Below, piece after piece: positions 33,291 to 42,569 of a DNA stretch of 64,000 nucleotides. Each line of letters opens with the position of its first letter. Within the stretch, counting starts at the first letter, position 1. Source of the stretch: Actinoallomurus bryophytorum (GTDB lineage Bacteria; Actinomycetota; Actinomycetes; Streptosporangiales; Streptosporangiaceae); assembly GCF_006716425.1 (NCBI RefSeq), contig NZ_VFOZ01000001.1:6324001-6388000 (forward strand). The letters run 5' to 3'. A program made the position numbers and the translations under genes. The notes beneath the pieces were generated by a model. It was not told where the DNA came from, did no database searches, and saw nothing but the letters and a program-made list of their open reading frames with translations.

Positions 33291-34154
33291 ATGCACGTCT
33301 TCATCGCCGGCGGCACCGGCGTACTCGGCCGCCGGATCATCCCCCGGCTGATCGCCGGCGGCCACCGGGTCACGGCGCTGACACGGACCACGGACGGCGG
33401 CGCCTCCGTGCTCGCGGCGGGCGCCGTGCCCGCTCTCGTCGACGTCTACGACGTCGACGCGCTCACCCGTGCCGTACGCCTCGCCGCTCCCGACGTCGTG
33501 ATGCACCAGCTCACCGCCCTGTCCGGCCGCGACTTCGCCGCGAACGCCCGGATCCGCACGGTCGGCACCCGCAACCTGGTCGACGCCGCGCTGAACGCTG
33601 GCGTCGGCCGCGTGATCGCCCAGAGCATCGCGTGGAACTACGAGCCGGGCGACAAGCCCGCCGACGAGTCGGTGCCGCTCGACCTGAACGCGTCCGAGCC
33701 GCGCCGTCGAGGCGTCGAGAGCGTCAACATCCTCGAGACGGTGACACGCGAGATCCCGGAATGGGTGGTCCTGCGCTACGGCCTGCTGTACGGCACGGGC
33801 ACCTGGTACGCCCCGGGCGGCCTGATGGCGGGTGAGGCGAAAGCGGGACGGCTGGTCGCCGACCATGACGTCAGCAGCTTCGTCCACGTGGGTGACGCCG
33901 CGGAGGCGGCCGTACGCGCGCTGGACTGGCCGTCCGGCACGGTGAACGTCTGCGACGACGAGCCCGCCCCCGGCACCGAATGGCTCCCGGCGTTCTGCCA
34001 CGCGGTGGGCGCACCGCCACCCGAGCGGGCGGCCGCGGAGCTGGGACGCCAGGGCTGGGCCCGCGGCGCCGACAACGGCCACGCCCGCGGCGACCTGCAC
34101 TGGACCCCGGAAACGCCGTCCTGGCGGGTGGGCTTCGCCGCCTTCACCGGCTGA
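33291..34154 (+). CDS. NAD(P)-dependent epimerase/dehydratase (extended SDR)
   Basis: A 287-residue extended short-chain dehydrogenase. The nucleotide-binding start is HVFIAGGTGVLGRRIIPRLI (G-x-x-G-x-x-G). PDVVMHQLTALSGRDF and NLVDAALNAGVGRVIAQS are the usual second and third landmarks. The catalytic Tyr-x-x-x-Lys is not seen in its classical form: the active-site region reads SIAWNYEPGDKPADES, so the sequence may belong to the atypical branch. VVLRYGLLYGTGTWYAP and SFVHVGDAAEAAVRAL follow in order. Substrate unknown; it probably accompanies the upstream cupin. Confidence 0.83.
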   Translation: MHVFIAGGTGVLGRRIIPRLIAGGHRVTALTRTTDGGASVLAAGAVPALVDVYDVDALTRAVRLAAPDVVMHQLTALSGRDFAANARIRTVGTRNLVDAALNAGVGRVIAQSIAWNYEPGDKPADESVPLDLNASEPRRRGVESVNILETVTREIPEWVVLRYGLLYGTGTWYAPGGLMAGEAKAGRLVADHDVSSFVHVGDAAEAAVRALDWPSGTVNVCDDEPAPGTEWLPAFCHAVGAPPPERAAAELGRQGWARGADNGHARGDLHWTPETPSWRVGFAAFTG

Positions 34155-34210
34155 CCGGCGCGCACGCCGGCGCGTCGCCGACGTGGTGGTGCTGATCGGC
34201 GGGGTCTGGC

Positions 34211-35677
34211 CTACGGGCCGGCCTGGAGCACCGCGGTGAGAAGGTCCAGGGACCGGCGCCAGGCGTGCTGGGGCGGGCTGGCGTACCCCAGGACCAGGGC
34301 CGCCGGGCGGTCGGACGGCGCGTGCCAGTACCCGAAGGTGTACAGGCCGTGCAGGCGCAGGCCGGCGTCCTCTCCGGCGGCGACCAGGCGGCGTTCCCGG
34401 TCGGCCGAGTCGACCGGCAACAGCGCGTGCAGGCCCGCGGACACGCCCTCCAGCGGTGTCGCCGTGACCGTCGCCAGCCGCTCCGCGAGCTCGGTGCGCC
34501 GGCGGCGGTAGACGAGGCGGAGCCGGCGGATGTGCCGGTCGTAGTCGCCGCGCGCGATCAGGTCCGCGAGGGCGAGCTGGTCGATCACCGGTACGGCCGC
34601 CGAGGTCTCTTCGATGACCTCCAGCAGCGGCTCGCGTAGCGCCGGGGGCGTGACCAGCCAGCCGATCCGCATGCCCGGGGCGAGCGCCTTGCCCGCCGTA
34701 CCGCCCAGCACGACGCGGTCCGGGCCCAGCGCCTGAAGCGCCCCGACCGGCTGCCGGTCGTAGCGGAACTCCCCGTCGTAGTCGTCCTCGATGAGGTAGC
34801 CGTCGCCGCGCCGGGCCCACTCGACGAACGCGGCACGGCGGGCCGGTGCCAGCACCACGCCGCGCGGGTGCTGGTGCGCCGGGGTGAGAAGCACCACTCC
34901 GGTGCCGTCGCGAAGGCCCGAAGGGTCCGCGCCCTCGGCGTCGACGGTCAGCGGGTCAAGGCCCAGCCCGGCGGCGCACAGCATCTCGCGATGCCGCCGC
35001 AGACAGGGATCCTCGACCGCGGCACGCCGCACGCCGAGCCGGTGGAACGTACGGGCCAGCAGCGCCAGCCCCGACGAGAACCCTCCGGTGATCACGACCG
35101 ACCCGGCCGTGACCCGCGCCCCGCGCGTTCGTGAGACGTAGTCGGCCACGGCGGCCCGCAGCGGCGGTACGCCGGCCGGCTCGCCGTAGTCGAACAGGGC
35201 CGCGTCCGCCATGGACACGGCCCGGCGGACGCTCGACGCCCAGGCGCCGCGCGGGAAGGAGCTGAGATCCGGTCGCCCCGGCCGCAGATCGGCCTCCCAC
35301 CGCCGCGCCGGCCCATCCGCCGCGAGGCCCGTACGGGTCCGCTCGTCATGCTCCGGTTCCCCGCCACGCTCCTCGCCGGTGGACCCGGCCGGCAGGCCGG
35401 CCACACGAGTGCCGGACCCGGGCGTCCCGGTCAGCCAGCCCTCCGCCGCGAGCTGGGCGTACACCTGGACGACCGTGCCCCGCGACAGCCCCAGGTCGGC
35501 GGCGAGACTACGGCTTCCGGGCAGGAGGACCCCCGGGGCGAGCCGCCCCGAGCGCATCGCCTCGCGCAGTGCCGCCTCCAGCGCGCGCCCCACGCCACCG
35601 GCGTTCTTCGCCAGCTCGAGATGCAGGTCGAGCCCCGAGCCGCCGTGCCCGATGCCCATGCCGCTCCTGTCGGCCAT
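34211..35677 (-). CDS. MocR-family regulator (GntR HTH fused to PLP aminotransferase domain)
   Basis: A 488-residue one-chain regulator. The N-terminal GntR-type winged helix is seen in LEAALREAMRSGRLAPGVLLPGSRSLAADLGLSRGTVVQVYAQLAAEG (about 30-80). A linker leads to an aminotransferase class I domain with DDYDGEFRYDRQP and GTAGKALAPGMRIGW. The lysine that forms the PLP Schiff base is retained, but the usual preceding Ser (SK) is Gly. The family includes PdxR, GabR and MocR, which respond to PLP or aminated ligands. Its target genes are not adjacent: the gene downstream on the plus strand converges with it. Confidence 0.88.
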   Translation of the reverse strand: MADRSGMGIGHGGSGLDLHLELAKNAGGVGRALEAALREAMRSGRLAPGVLLPGSRSLAADLGLSRGTVVQVYAQLAAEGWLTGTPGSGTRVAGLPAGSTGEERGGEPEHDERTRTGLAADGPARRWEADLRPGRPDLSSFPRGAWASSVRRAVSMADAALFDYGEPAGVPPLRAAVADYVSRTRGARVTAGSVVITGGFSSGLALLARTFHRLGVRRAAVEDPCLRRHREMLCAAGLGLDPLTVDAEGADPSGLRDGTGVVLLTPAHQHPRGVVLAPARRAAFVEWARRGDGYLIEDDYDGEFRYDRQPVGALQALGPDRVVLGGTAGKALAPGMRIGWLVTPPALREPLLEVIEETSAAVPVIDQLALADLIARGDYDRHIRRLRLVYRRRRTELAERLATVTATPLEGVSAGLHALLPVDSADRERRLVAAGEDAGLRLHGLYTFGYWHAPSDRPAALVLGYASPPQHAWRRSLDLLTAVLQAGP

Positions 35678-35858
35678 CGCGAACCCCCGCCTTCACCAGC
35701 GCCCGCCCCCCACCAGCCTGTCCGATCGGCCGCGCCGGGGTTCCGGCGGGGTCCCACGTCATGATCGTCCCATCGAGGTGCGATGAGTTCTCCGATCCGG
35801 GCCGGTCCTACCCCCTGACGAGTCACAATCGACGAACACCGCACACGAGGAGCAGGGC

Positions 35859-36974
35859 ATGAGCGGGGTACGCGTACTGGTCGGCACGCGCAAGGGCGCC
35901 TTCATTCTGACGTCGGACGAACGACGGGCGAAATGGGACGTCAGCCGCCCCCACTTCGGCGGCTGGGAGGTGTACCACTTCACGGGGTCGCCGGCCGAGC
36001 CGTCCCGCCTGTACGCCGCGCAGTCCACCGGCTGGTTCGGGCAGCTGATCCAGCGCTCCGACGACGGCGGCCTGACCTGGACCCCGGTCGGCAACGAGTT
36101 CAGCTACGAAGGTGTCCCCGGCACCCACCAGTGGTACGACGGCACGCCGCATCCCTGGGAGTTCGCACGGGTCTGGCATCTCGAGCCGTCGGCCACCGAT
36201 CCGGACACGATCTACGCCGGCGTCGAGGACGCGGCCCTGTTCCGCTCCGCGGACGGCGGGCAGAGCTGGCAGGAGCTGCCCGGCCTGCGCGAGCACGGCT
36301 CCGGCCCGTCCTGGCAGCCCGGCGCCGGCGGGATGTGCCTGCACACGATCGTGCTGCACCCGACCGACCCCGGCCGCATGTACGCCGCCATCTCCGCCGC
36401 GGGCGTGTTCCGCACCGACGACGCGGGCACGACCTGGCAGCCCGTCAACCAGGGCCTGCGCTCGGAGGGCATCCCGGATCCCGGGGCCGAGGTCGGGCAC
36501 TGCGTGCACCGCATCGCCATGCACCCCTCGCGCCCCGAGGTGCTGTTCATGCAGAAGCACTGGGACGTGATGCGCAGCGATGACGGAGGCGACTCGTGGC
36601 GCGAGGTCAGCGGTGACCTGCCGTCGGACTTCGGGTTCCCGATCGCCGTCCACGCGCACGAGCCGGAGACGATCTACGTCGTGCCGATCAAGAGCGACGC
36701 GGAGCACTATCCGCCCGAGGGACGGCTGCGCGTGTACCGCAGCCGCACCGGCGGGAACGACTGGGAGCCGCTGACCAACGGCCTGCCGCAGAGTGACTGC
36801 TACGTCAACGTGCTGCGCGACGCGATGGCCGTCGACTCGCTCGAGTCCTGCGGCGTGTACTTCGGCACGACCGGCGGGCAGGTGTACGTCTCTCCGGACG
36901 CCGGCGACACCTGGGCGCCCATCGTGCGCGACCTGCCCGCCGTCCTGTCCGTCGAAGTCCAGACCCTGTCATGA
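35859..36974 (+). CDS. BNR/WD40-like beta-propeller protein (exo-sialidase-like)
   Basis: A 371-residue propeller with Asp-box (BNR) repeats: S-x-D-G-G-x-(T/S)-W appears as [48 protein letters not shown] and [11 protein letters not shown]. The start [14 protein letters not shown] is typical of a group found next to MoaD-like genes. Asp boxes stabilise propellers of sialidases and photosynthesis-factor-like proteins, but no sialidase catalytic residues are apparent and no signal peptide is seen. Its last codon overlaps the MoaD-like start by ATGA, so the two are translated together. Confidence 0.83.
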   Translation: MSGVRVLVGTRKGAFILTSDERRAKWDVSRPHFGGWEVYHFTGSPAEPSRLYAAQSTGWFGQLIQRSDDGGLTWTPVGNEFSYEGVPGTHQWYDGTPHPWEFARVWHLEPSATDPDTIYAGVEDAALFRSADGGQSWQELPGLREHGSGPSWQPGAGGMCLHTIVLHPTDPGRMYAAISAAGVFRTDDAGTTWQPVNQGLRSEGIPDPGAEVGHCVHRIAMHPSRPEVLFMQKHWDVMRSDDGGDSWREVSGDLPSDFGFPIAVHAHEPETIYVVPIKSDAEHYPPEGRLRVYRSRTGGNDWEPLTNGLPQSDCYVNVLRDAMAVDSLESCGVYFGTTGGQVYVSPDAGDTWAPIVRDLPAVLSVEVQTLS

Positions 36975-37267
36975 TCCGCGTCGTGCTCCCGGCGCATCTG
37001 CGGACGCTCGCCGGGGTCGGCGGCGAGGTCGAACTCGAGGTCGCGGGGGAGATCACCCAGAGCTCGGTCCTCGACGCGGTCGAGGCGCGCTTCCCGATGC
37101 TGCGCGGCACGATCCGCGATCAGGGGACGGGACGGCGCCGGGCGTTCATCCGCTTCTACGCCTGCGAACGGGACCTGTCCCACGACGCGCCGGACACCCC
37201 CCTGCCACGGGCGGTCGCGGCCGGGAGCGAGCCCTTCCTCGTGGTGGGCGCCATGGCCGGCGGCTGA
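36971..37267 (+). CDS. MoaD/ThiS-family small sulfur-carrier-like protein
   Basis: A 98-residue ubiquitin-fold protein: [21 protein letters not shown], then [18 protein letters not shown]. Active MoaD/ThiS proteins end in Gly-Gly, used as a thiocarboxylate. Here the end reads GAMAGG followed by the stop, so the C-terminal Gly-Gly is present. It is coupled to the BNR-propeller gene. That pairing recurs in actinobacteria as far as I know, but its biochemical meaning is not established. Confidence 0.85.
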   Translation: MIRVVLPAHLRTLAGVGGEVELEVAGEITQSSVLDAVEARFPMLRGTIRDQGTGRRRAFIRFYACERDLSHDAPDTPLPRAVAAGSEPFLVVGAMAGG

Positions 37268-37273
37268 GCGGGG

Positions 37274-37885
37274 TCAGGGAGCGATCCGCAGGCCCCGTAC
37301 GGCCTGCTCGACGAAGACCTCGCTCGGCTCGACGTCGTCCAGGAGCATCTTCGTGAACGCGTAGTTGACGCAGGCGCCGATGAGCAGCCGCGCGGAGGCG
37401 TCGCAGTCGACGTCGGCCGCGACCCGGCCCAGCTTGCGTTCCTGGTCCAGGTAGGCGGCGACTCTCTCGTGCGCGGCGTGCGGGCCGAGATTGTTGGATT
37501 TCAACACACGCCGCAGCTGGAGCAACTGGTCCGGCTTGGTGAAGACGCTCACCTTCGCGGCGAGGATCTCGCAGTAGAACTGGATCGTCGCCTGGGCGAC
37601 CGGCAGCAGGTTCTGCTCGACGTTCGCCTCACCGACCTGGCCCTGCAAATTGATCATCGTGCGCGCGTAGACCGGGAGACGGTCGGTCAGCAGGGCGAGG
37701 TAGAGGGTCATCGCGGACTGGCCGGAGGCGTCCGCGACATAGCCCTGGCCCGGGGCGGCACCCGAAGGGGTGGTGCCGGCCGTGGCGCGCATTAACTCCC
37801 CCGCGGCGTCGACCACCTGGCGACGTACGGAGTCGAGGTTCTGGCCGGCCGTCGGGGGCAGCGGAGGCGTCGCATCGGAATTCAT
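37274..37885 (-). CDS. TetR-like regulator lacking a recognisable HTH
   Basis: A 203-residue helical protein. The first helix VRRQVVDAAGELMRA is that of a TetR DNA-binding domain. The region that should hold helix-turn-helix 2-3 instead reads TAGTTPSGAAPGQGYVADASGQSAMTLYLALLTD, with little likeness to the T-x-x-x-IA-x-x-AGVS-x-x-x-x-Y-x-x-F consensus. The C-terminal half (LLQLRRVLKSNNLGP, then ASARLLIGACVNYAFTKMLL) matches TetR ligand-binding helices. I start at ATG 37885, preceded by GGGGG. It could be a degenerate regulator or a TetR-derived ligand binder. It converges on the MoaD-like gene (6-base gap). Confidence 0.65.
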   Translation of the reverse strand: MNSDATPPLPPTAGQNLDSVRRQVVDAAGELMRATAGTTPSGAAPGQGYVADASGQSAMTLYLALLTDRLPVYARTMINLQGQVGEANVEQNLLPVAQATIQFYCEILAAKVSVFTKPDQLLQLRRVLKSNNLGPHAAHERVAAYLDQERKLGRVAADVDCDASARLLIGACVNYAFTKMLLDDVEPSEVFVEQAVRGLRIAP

Positions 37886-38039
37886 GATCCCCCAAGGATC
37901 TTTGGGCGGGCCGTTCCCCGTCAACGGAAACGCCGATCATGGGGAGCCGGCGCTCTGTCGGCGGTGACCGAGCGTGAGTTAGTGTGCTCGCGTGCTTCGG
38001 GACCACCGCCATCGCCCCGGGCATGGAGGCGATCCAGGC

Positions 38040-39395
38040 GTGAGACTGACCATTCTCGGCGGCGGGGGCTTCCGGGTGCCCCTGGTCTACCGAGCCCTGC
38101 TGGCCGACCGCGGCGAGGGCCGCATCACCGAGGTGGTCCTGCACGATCTGGATCCGGCGCGGACCGCGGTGATCGCCCAAGTGCTCGCCGAGCAGGCGGC
38201 GGCCTATCCCGACGCTCCGGCCGTCACCGTCACCCCCGACCTCGACGAGGCGCTCACCGGCGCCGACTTCGTCTTCTCCGCGATCCGGGTCGGCGGGCTG
38301 GAGGGCCGGGCGGCCGACGAGCGCGCATCCCTGGAGGAGGGCGTGCTCGGCCAGGAGACCGTCGGCGCGGGCGGCATCGCGTACGGCCTGCGCACGGTCC
38401 CCGTCGCGGTCGACATCGCCCGCAGGGTCCTCGCCGTCGCCCCCGGCGCCTGGGTCATCAACTTCACCAACCCGGCCGGCCTGGTGACCGAGGCGATGTC
38501 GCGCCACCTCGGCGACCGGGTGATCGGCATCTGCGACTCCCCGATCGGCATGGGCCGCCGCGTCGCCGCCGCCATGGGGGTCGACCCGGCGAGCGCCTGG
38601 TTCGACTACGCGGGCCTCAACCATCTCGGCTGGCTGCGCGCCGTACGCGTCGGTGGCCACGACGTGCTCCCCGGACTGCTCGAAGACGACGCGGCGCTGT
38701 CCTCGTTCGAGGAGGGGCGGTTGTTCGGGGGCGAGTGGCTGCGCGCGATCGGCGCGGTCCCGAACGAGTACCTGCACTACTACTACTTCAACCGGGACGC
38801 CGTGACGGCCCTGCGCACCGCACCGCGGAGTCGCGGCGCGCTCGTGCTGGACCAGCAGCGCGACTTCTACGCGCGTACCCCCGACAGCCCCGGCTCGGCG
38901 CTGGAGGCCTGGGAGACCACCCGGATGGCCCGCGAGCGCACCTACATGGCTGAGAACCGCGAGGCCGCGGGCGCCGGCGAGCGCGAATCCTGCGACCTGG
39001 AGTCCGGCGGGTACGAGAACGTCGCGCTCGCACTGATGCGCGCGATCGCCCAGGACGAGCGCACCACCCTCATCCTCAACGTGCGCAACCGCGGCGCGCT
39101 GCCCGGCCTGGACGCCGACGCCGTCGTCGAGGTGCCCTGCCTCGTGGACGCCAACGGCGCGCGGCCGGTGACCGCCGACCCGCTTCCGGACCACGCCCTC
39201 GGCCTGGTCATCTCCGTGAAGGCGGTGGAGCGCGGGATCCTGGAGGCGGCCACGACCGGGTCGCGGCCCGCCGCGCTGCGTGCCCTGGCGACCCATCCGC
39301 TGGTCGACTCGGTGACCGTGGCCCGGCGGCTCCTGGAGCGCTACGAGACGGACTTTCCCCAGCTCGGGTACCTACGCGGAAAGGCGGATCGCTGA
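38040..39395 (+). CDS. GH4-family glycosidase (6-phospho-beta-glucosidase type)
   Basis: A 451-residue NAD+/Mn2+-dependent glycosidase. The dinucleotide site starts right after the initiator GTG (VRLTILGGGGFRVP). Family landmarks follow in order: INFTNPAGLVTEAM, CDSPIGMGRR (metal-region Cys), DYAGLNHLGW and the distal LNVRNRGALPGLDADAVVEVPCLV. I choose GTG 38040 because the fold begins there and GGAGG precedes it. The CDSP form differs from the CN-x-P of classical phospho-glucosidases. Linked to the alpha-mannosidase gene by a 1-base TGATG overlap, so both act on one oligosaccharide. Confidence 0.88.
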   Translation: MRLTILGGGGFRVPLVYRALLADRGEGRITEVVLHDLDPARTAVIAQVLAEQAAAYPDAPAVTVTPDLDEALTGADFVFSAIRVGGLEGRAADERASLEEGVLGQETVGAGGIAYGLRTVPVAVDIARRVLAVAPGAWVINFTNPAGLVTEAMSRHLGDRVIGICDSPIGMGRRVAAAMGVDPASAWFDYAGLNHLGWLRAVRVGGHDVLPGLLEDDAALSSFEEGRLFGGEWLRAIGAVPNEYLHYYYFNRDAVTALRTAPRSRGALVLDQQRDFYARTPDSPGSALEAWETTRMARERTYMAENREAAGAGERESCDLESGGYENVALALMRAIAQDERTTLILNVRNRGALPGLDADAVVEVPCLVDANGARPVTADPLPDHALGLVISVKAVERGILEAATTGSRPAALRALATHPLVDSVTVARRLLERYETDFPQLGYLRGKADR

Positions 39396-42300
39396 TGCAC
39401 GACGATCGCAGGCAGGTCGAGGACCGGCTGGGCCGGGTGGTGCGCGAACGCATCGTGCCCGCGACGTACGCGGCACGGTTGCCGATGGCGCTCGAGGTCT
39501 GGCACGTTCCAGGCGAGCCGGTGCCGATCGCCGAGGCGCTCACCGCCGCGTACGCGCCGTTCGAGCCCGGGTCGCCGTGGGGCCGTCCCTGGTCGACGAG
39601 CTGGGTACGCGCCACCGCCACGGTGCCCGCCGAATGGGCGGACCGCCACGTGGAGGCGATCTTCGATCTCGGCTTCACCGGTGCGGGCCCCGGTTTCCAG
39701 GCCGAGGCACTCGTGTACGACCTCGACGGCAAGCCGGTCAAGGGCATCGAGCCGATGAACCAGTACGTCCCGGTCGGCCGGCCGGCCTCGGGCGGCGAGC
39801 AGGTCGGGCTGCTGGTCGAGATGGCCGCCAACCCCGACGTCCTGGGCGGCGGGTTCGTCCCCACCCCCCTGGGCGACAAGGCCACCGCCGGGGACGAGCC
39901 GCTCTACCGGTTCGGCGCCGCCGACCTGGCCGTGCTCGACGAGGACGTCTGGCACCTGCGGCTCGACATCGAGGTGCTGTCGGAGCTGATGCACGAACTC
40001 CACACCGGCGACCCGCGTCGCCACGAGATCCTCCGCGCCCTCGAACACATGCTGGACCGGCTCGACATCCAAGACGTCGCCGGCACCGCCGCCCAGGCGC
40101 GCAACGCGCTCGCGGACGTGCTGGCCCGGCCGGCGCACGCCAGCGCCCACACCATCTCCGGCACCGGCCACGCGCACATCGACAGCGCCTGGCTGTGGCC
40201 GCTCCGGGAGACCCAGCGCAAGACCGCGCGGACGTTCTCGAACGTCACCGCGCTGGCCAAGGACTACCCCGAGCTGGTCTTCTCCTGCTCGCAGGCACAG
40301 CAGTACGCCTGGGTGCGCGACCGTTATCCGGAGATCTTCGGCCGCATGCGGGAGGCGATCAAGGCCGGGCAGTGGGCGCCGGTCGGCGGCATGTGGGTCG
40401 AGGCCGACGGGAACCTGCCGGGCGGCGAGGCGCTGGCCCGCCAGCTCGTCCACGGCAAGCGGTTCTTCCTGGATGAGTTCGGGGTGGAGACCCGCGGCGT
40501 CTGGCTGCCCGACTCGTTCGGTTACACCGCCGCGTACCCGCAGCTCGCCGTGCTGGCCGGCAACGAGTGGTTCCTCACCCAGAAGATCTCGTGGAACCAG
40601 ACGAACAAGTTCCCCCATCACACGTTCTGGTGGGAGGGCATCGACGGCACCCGGATCTTCACGCACTTCCCGCCGGCCGACACCTACAACGGCACGTTCC
40701 ACGGCAGCGAGCTCGCGCACGCCGTGCGCAACTACGCCGACAAGGGCGGCGGGACCCGGTCGCTGCTGCCGTTCGGCCACGGCGACGGCGGTGGCGGCCC
40801 CACCCGGGAAATGCTGGAAAAGGCGCGGCGCCTGCGCGACCTCGAAGGATCGCCGAAGGTCGTCGTCGAGAACCCGGACGACTTCTTCGCCGCCGCCCGC
40901 GCCGAGTACCCGCACGCGGCGGTCTGGTCGGGGGAGCTCTACCTGGAGCTGCACCGCGCCACGTACACGACGCAGGCACGGACGAAGGCGGGCAACCGGC
41001 GCAGCGAGCACCTGCTGCGGGAGGCCGAGCTGTGGTCGGCGACGGCCGCGAAGGTCGCCGGGCTCGACTATCCCTATGAGGACCTGGACCGGCTCTGGAA
41101 GACCGTGCTGCTGAACCAGTTCCACGACATCCTGCCGGGCAGCTCGATCGCCTGGGTGCACCGCGAGGCGGAGGCCACCTACGCCAAGGTCCGTACGGAG
41201 CTGGAAGGCATCATCGGCACCGCCACGGCCGCGCTCGCCGGCGAGGACGGGCCGGGCCGGGTGTTCAACACGAGCCCGCAGGCGCGCGCCGAGGTCGTGA
41301 CCGTCCCTTCGGGGCTCACCGCGGGCCCCGGCGCCCAGGCGCTCGCCGACGGGTCGAGCGCGGTGTTCGTCTCGGTCCCGGGATCGGGGTCGGCGGAGCC
41401 CGGCACCGCCCCGGCGCCCGCGCCGGTCACCGTGACCGGCTCGGGGACGCTCGACAACGGCCTCGTACGGGTGGAGGTCGACGGCGACGGGCTGCTGGCC
41501 TCCGTACGCGACCTGGTGGCCGGCCGCGAGGTGCTCGCGCCGGGCTCCCGCGGCAACCTGCTCCAGCTCCACACGGACCTGCCGAACCTCTGGGACGCCT
41601 GGGACATCGACCGCCACTACCGGCGGCAGCACACCGACCTGACCGAGGCCGACGAGGTGACCGTCCTCGAACGCGGGCCGCTGGTCGCCTCGATCCGGGT
41701 CACGCGCACGTTCGGCGACTCACGGATCGAGCAGGTCATCACCGTCACCGCCGGCAGCCCCGCAGTGCGGATCGACACCGCGATCGACTGGCACGAGCGG
41801 GAGCGGATCCTGAAAATGGCGTTCCCGCTCGACGTGCACGCCGACCGTACGGCCGCCGAGATCCAGTTCGGGCACGTGTTCCGGCCGACGCACACGAACA
41901 CCAGCTGGGACTCGGCCCGGTTCGAGACCGCCTGCCATCGCTGGATCCACCTGGCCGAGCCGGGCTACGGAGTCGCACTGGTCAACGACGCCACGTACGG
42001 CCACGACGTCACCCGTACGACCCGGCCGGACGGCGGCACCACGACGACCGCGAGGTACAGCCTCGTACGCGCGCCGCGCAGCCCCGACCCCGAGGCCGAC
42101 CAGGGGCCGCACCGCATGTCGCACACCCTGCTGCCCGGCGCGACCACGGCCGACGCCGTCGCCGGCGGGTACGCGCTGAACCTGCCGCTCCGGGTGACCG
42201 GGGGCGGTTCGGCGCCGGTCGCCGCGCCGCTGGTGAGCGTCGACGGCGACGCCGCGTCGATCGAGGCGGTCAAGCTGGCCGACGACCGCTCCGGCGACGT

Positions 42301-42502
42301 GGTCGTACGCGTGTACGAGTCGCTCGGCGGCCGGGCGCACACACGGCTGCGGGCTTCGTTCCCGATCGCCGGGGTGGAGGTCACCGACCTGCTCGAACGC
42401 CCGTTGCCCGAGGAGTCCGCGACGATCGCCGACGACGGGAGCGTGCCGCTGACGCTGCGCCCGTTCCAGGTCCTGACCCTGCGGCTGCGTACGGACCGAT
42501 GA
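39395..42502 (+). CDS. GH38 alpha-mannosidase
   Basis: A 1035-residue enzyme of glycoside hydrolase family 38. An N-terminal ~240-residue beta domain leads to the zinc site GHAHIDSAWLWPLRET near residue 252 (H-x-H-x-D-x-x-W). Next come VGGMWVEADGNLPGGEALARQ and WLPDSFGYTA, whose Asp is the expected nucleophile. HFPPADTYNG, FGHGDGGGGPT and WSGELYLELHRATYTTQA complete the catalytic half. The C-terminal ~500 residues are the long beta domains of the family. It has no signal peptide, so intracellular trimming of alpha-mannosides is expected, together with the GH4 enzyme it overlaps. Confidence 0.93.
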   Translation: MHDDRRQVEDRLGRVVRERIVPATYAARLPMALEVWHVPGEPVPIAEALTAAYAPFEPGSPWGRPWSTSWVRATATVPAEWADRHVEAIFDLGFTGAGPGFQAEALVYDLDGKPVKGIEPMNQYVPVGRPASGGEQVGLLVEMAANPDVLGGGFVPTPLGDKATAGDEPLYRFGAADLAVLDEDVWHLRLDIEVLSELMHELHTGDPRRHEILRALEHMLDRLDIQDVAGTAAQARNALADVLARPAHASAHTISGTGHAHIDSAWLWPLRETQRKTARTFSNVTALAKDYPELVFSCSQAQQYAWVRDRYPEIFGRMREAIKAGQWAPVGGMWVEADGNLPGGEALARQLVHGKRFFLDEFGVETRGVWLPDSFGYTAAYPQLAVLAGNEWFLTQKISWNQTNKFPHHTFWWEGIDGTRIFTHFPPADTYNGTFHGSELAHAVRNYADKGGGTRSLLPFGHGDGGGGPTREMLEKARRLRDLEGSPKVVVENPDDFFAAARAEYPHAAVWSGELYLELHRATYTTQARTKAGNRRSEHLLREAELWSATAAKVAGLDYPYEDLDRLWKTVLLNQFHDILPGSSIAWVHREAEATYAKVRTELEGIIGTATAALAGEDGPGRVFNTSPQARAEVVTVPSGLTAGPGAQALADGSSAVFVSVPGSGSAEPGTAPAPAPVTVTGSGTLDNGLVRVEVDGDGLLASVRDLVAGREVLAPGSRGNLLQLHTDLPNLWDAWDIDRHYRRQHTDLTEADEVTVLERGPLVASIRVTRTFGDSRIEQVITVTAGSPAVRIDTAIDWHERERILKMAFPLDVHADRTAAEIQFGHVFRPTHTNTSWDSARFETACHRWIHLAEPGYGVALVNDATYGHDVTRTTRPDGGTTTTARYSLVRAPRSPDPEADQGPHRMSHTLLPGATTADAVAGGYALNLPLRVTGGGSAPVAAPLVSVDGDAASIEAVKLADDRSGDVVVRVYESLGGRAHTRLRASFPIAGVEVTDLLERPLPEESATIADDGSVPLTLRPFQVLTLRLRTDR

Positions 42503-42515
42503 CGCCACCGCGCGT

Positions 42516-42569
42516 GGCCGAACCGTATAGGCTTTGACTTATATAAGTAGTCGCCGATACGGTTCGGCC
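42516..42569 (+). promoter_or_regulatory. Nested dyad: ArsR operator/promoter or hairpin
   Basis: GGCCGAACCGTAT (42516-42528) and ATACGGTTCGGCC (42557-42569) are exact 13-bp inverted repeats. Between them lies the perfect 12-bp palindrome ACTTATATAAGT (42537-42548), with the same centre at 42542.5. TTGACT (42534-42539) and GATACG (42556-42561), 16 bases apart, read as a -35/-10 pair that would start transcription at the GTG at 42570. Thus the ArsR gene would be leaderless, with its own operator across the promoter. The outer arms could also end alpha-mannosidase transcription as a hairpin. Confidence 0.7.

Noticed and set aside
39341-41632. 763-codon minus-strand frame inside the GH38 mannosidase
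   Set aside because: It is the antisense of a well-identified enzyme, with no recognisable domains and a composition of Arg/Val/Gly/Leu.
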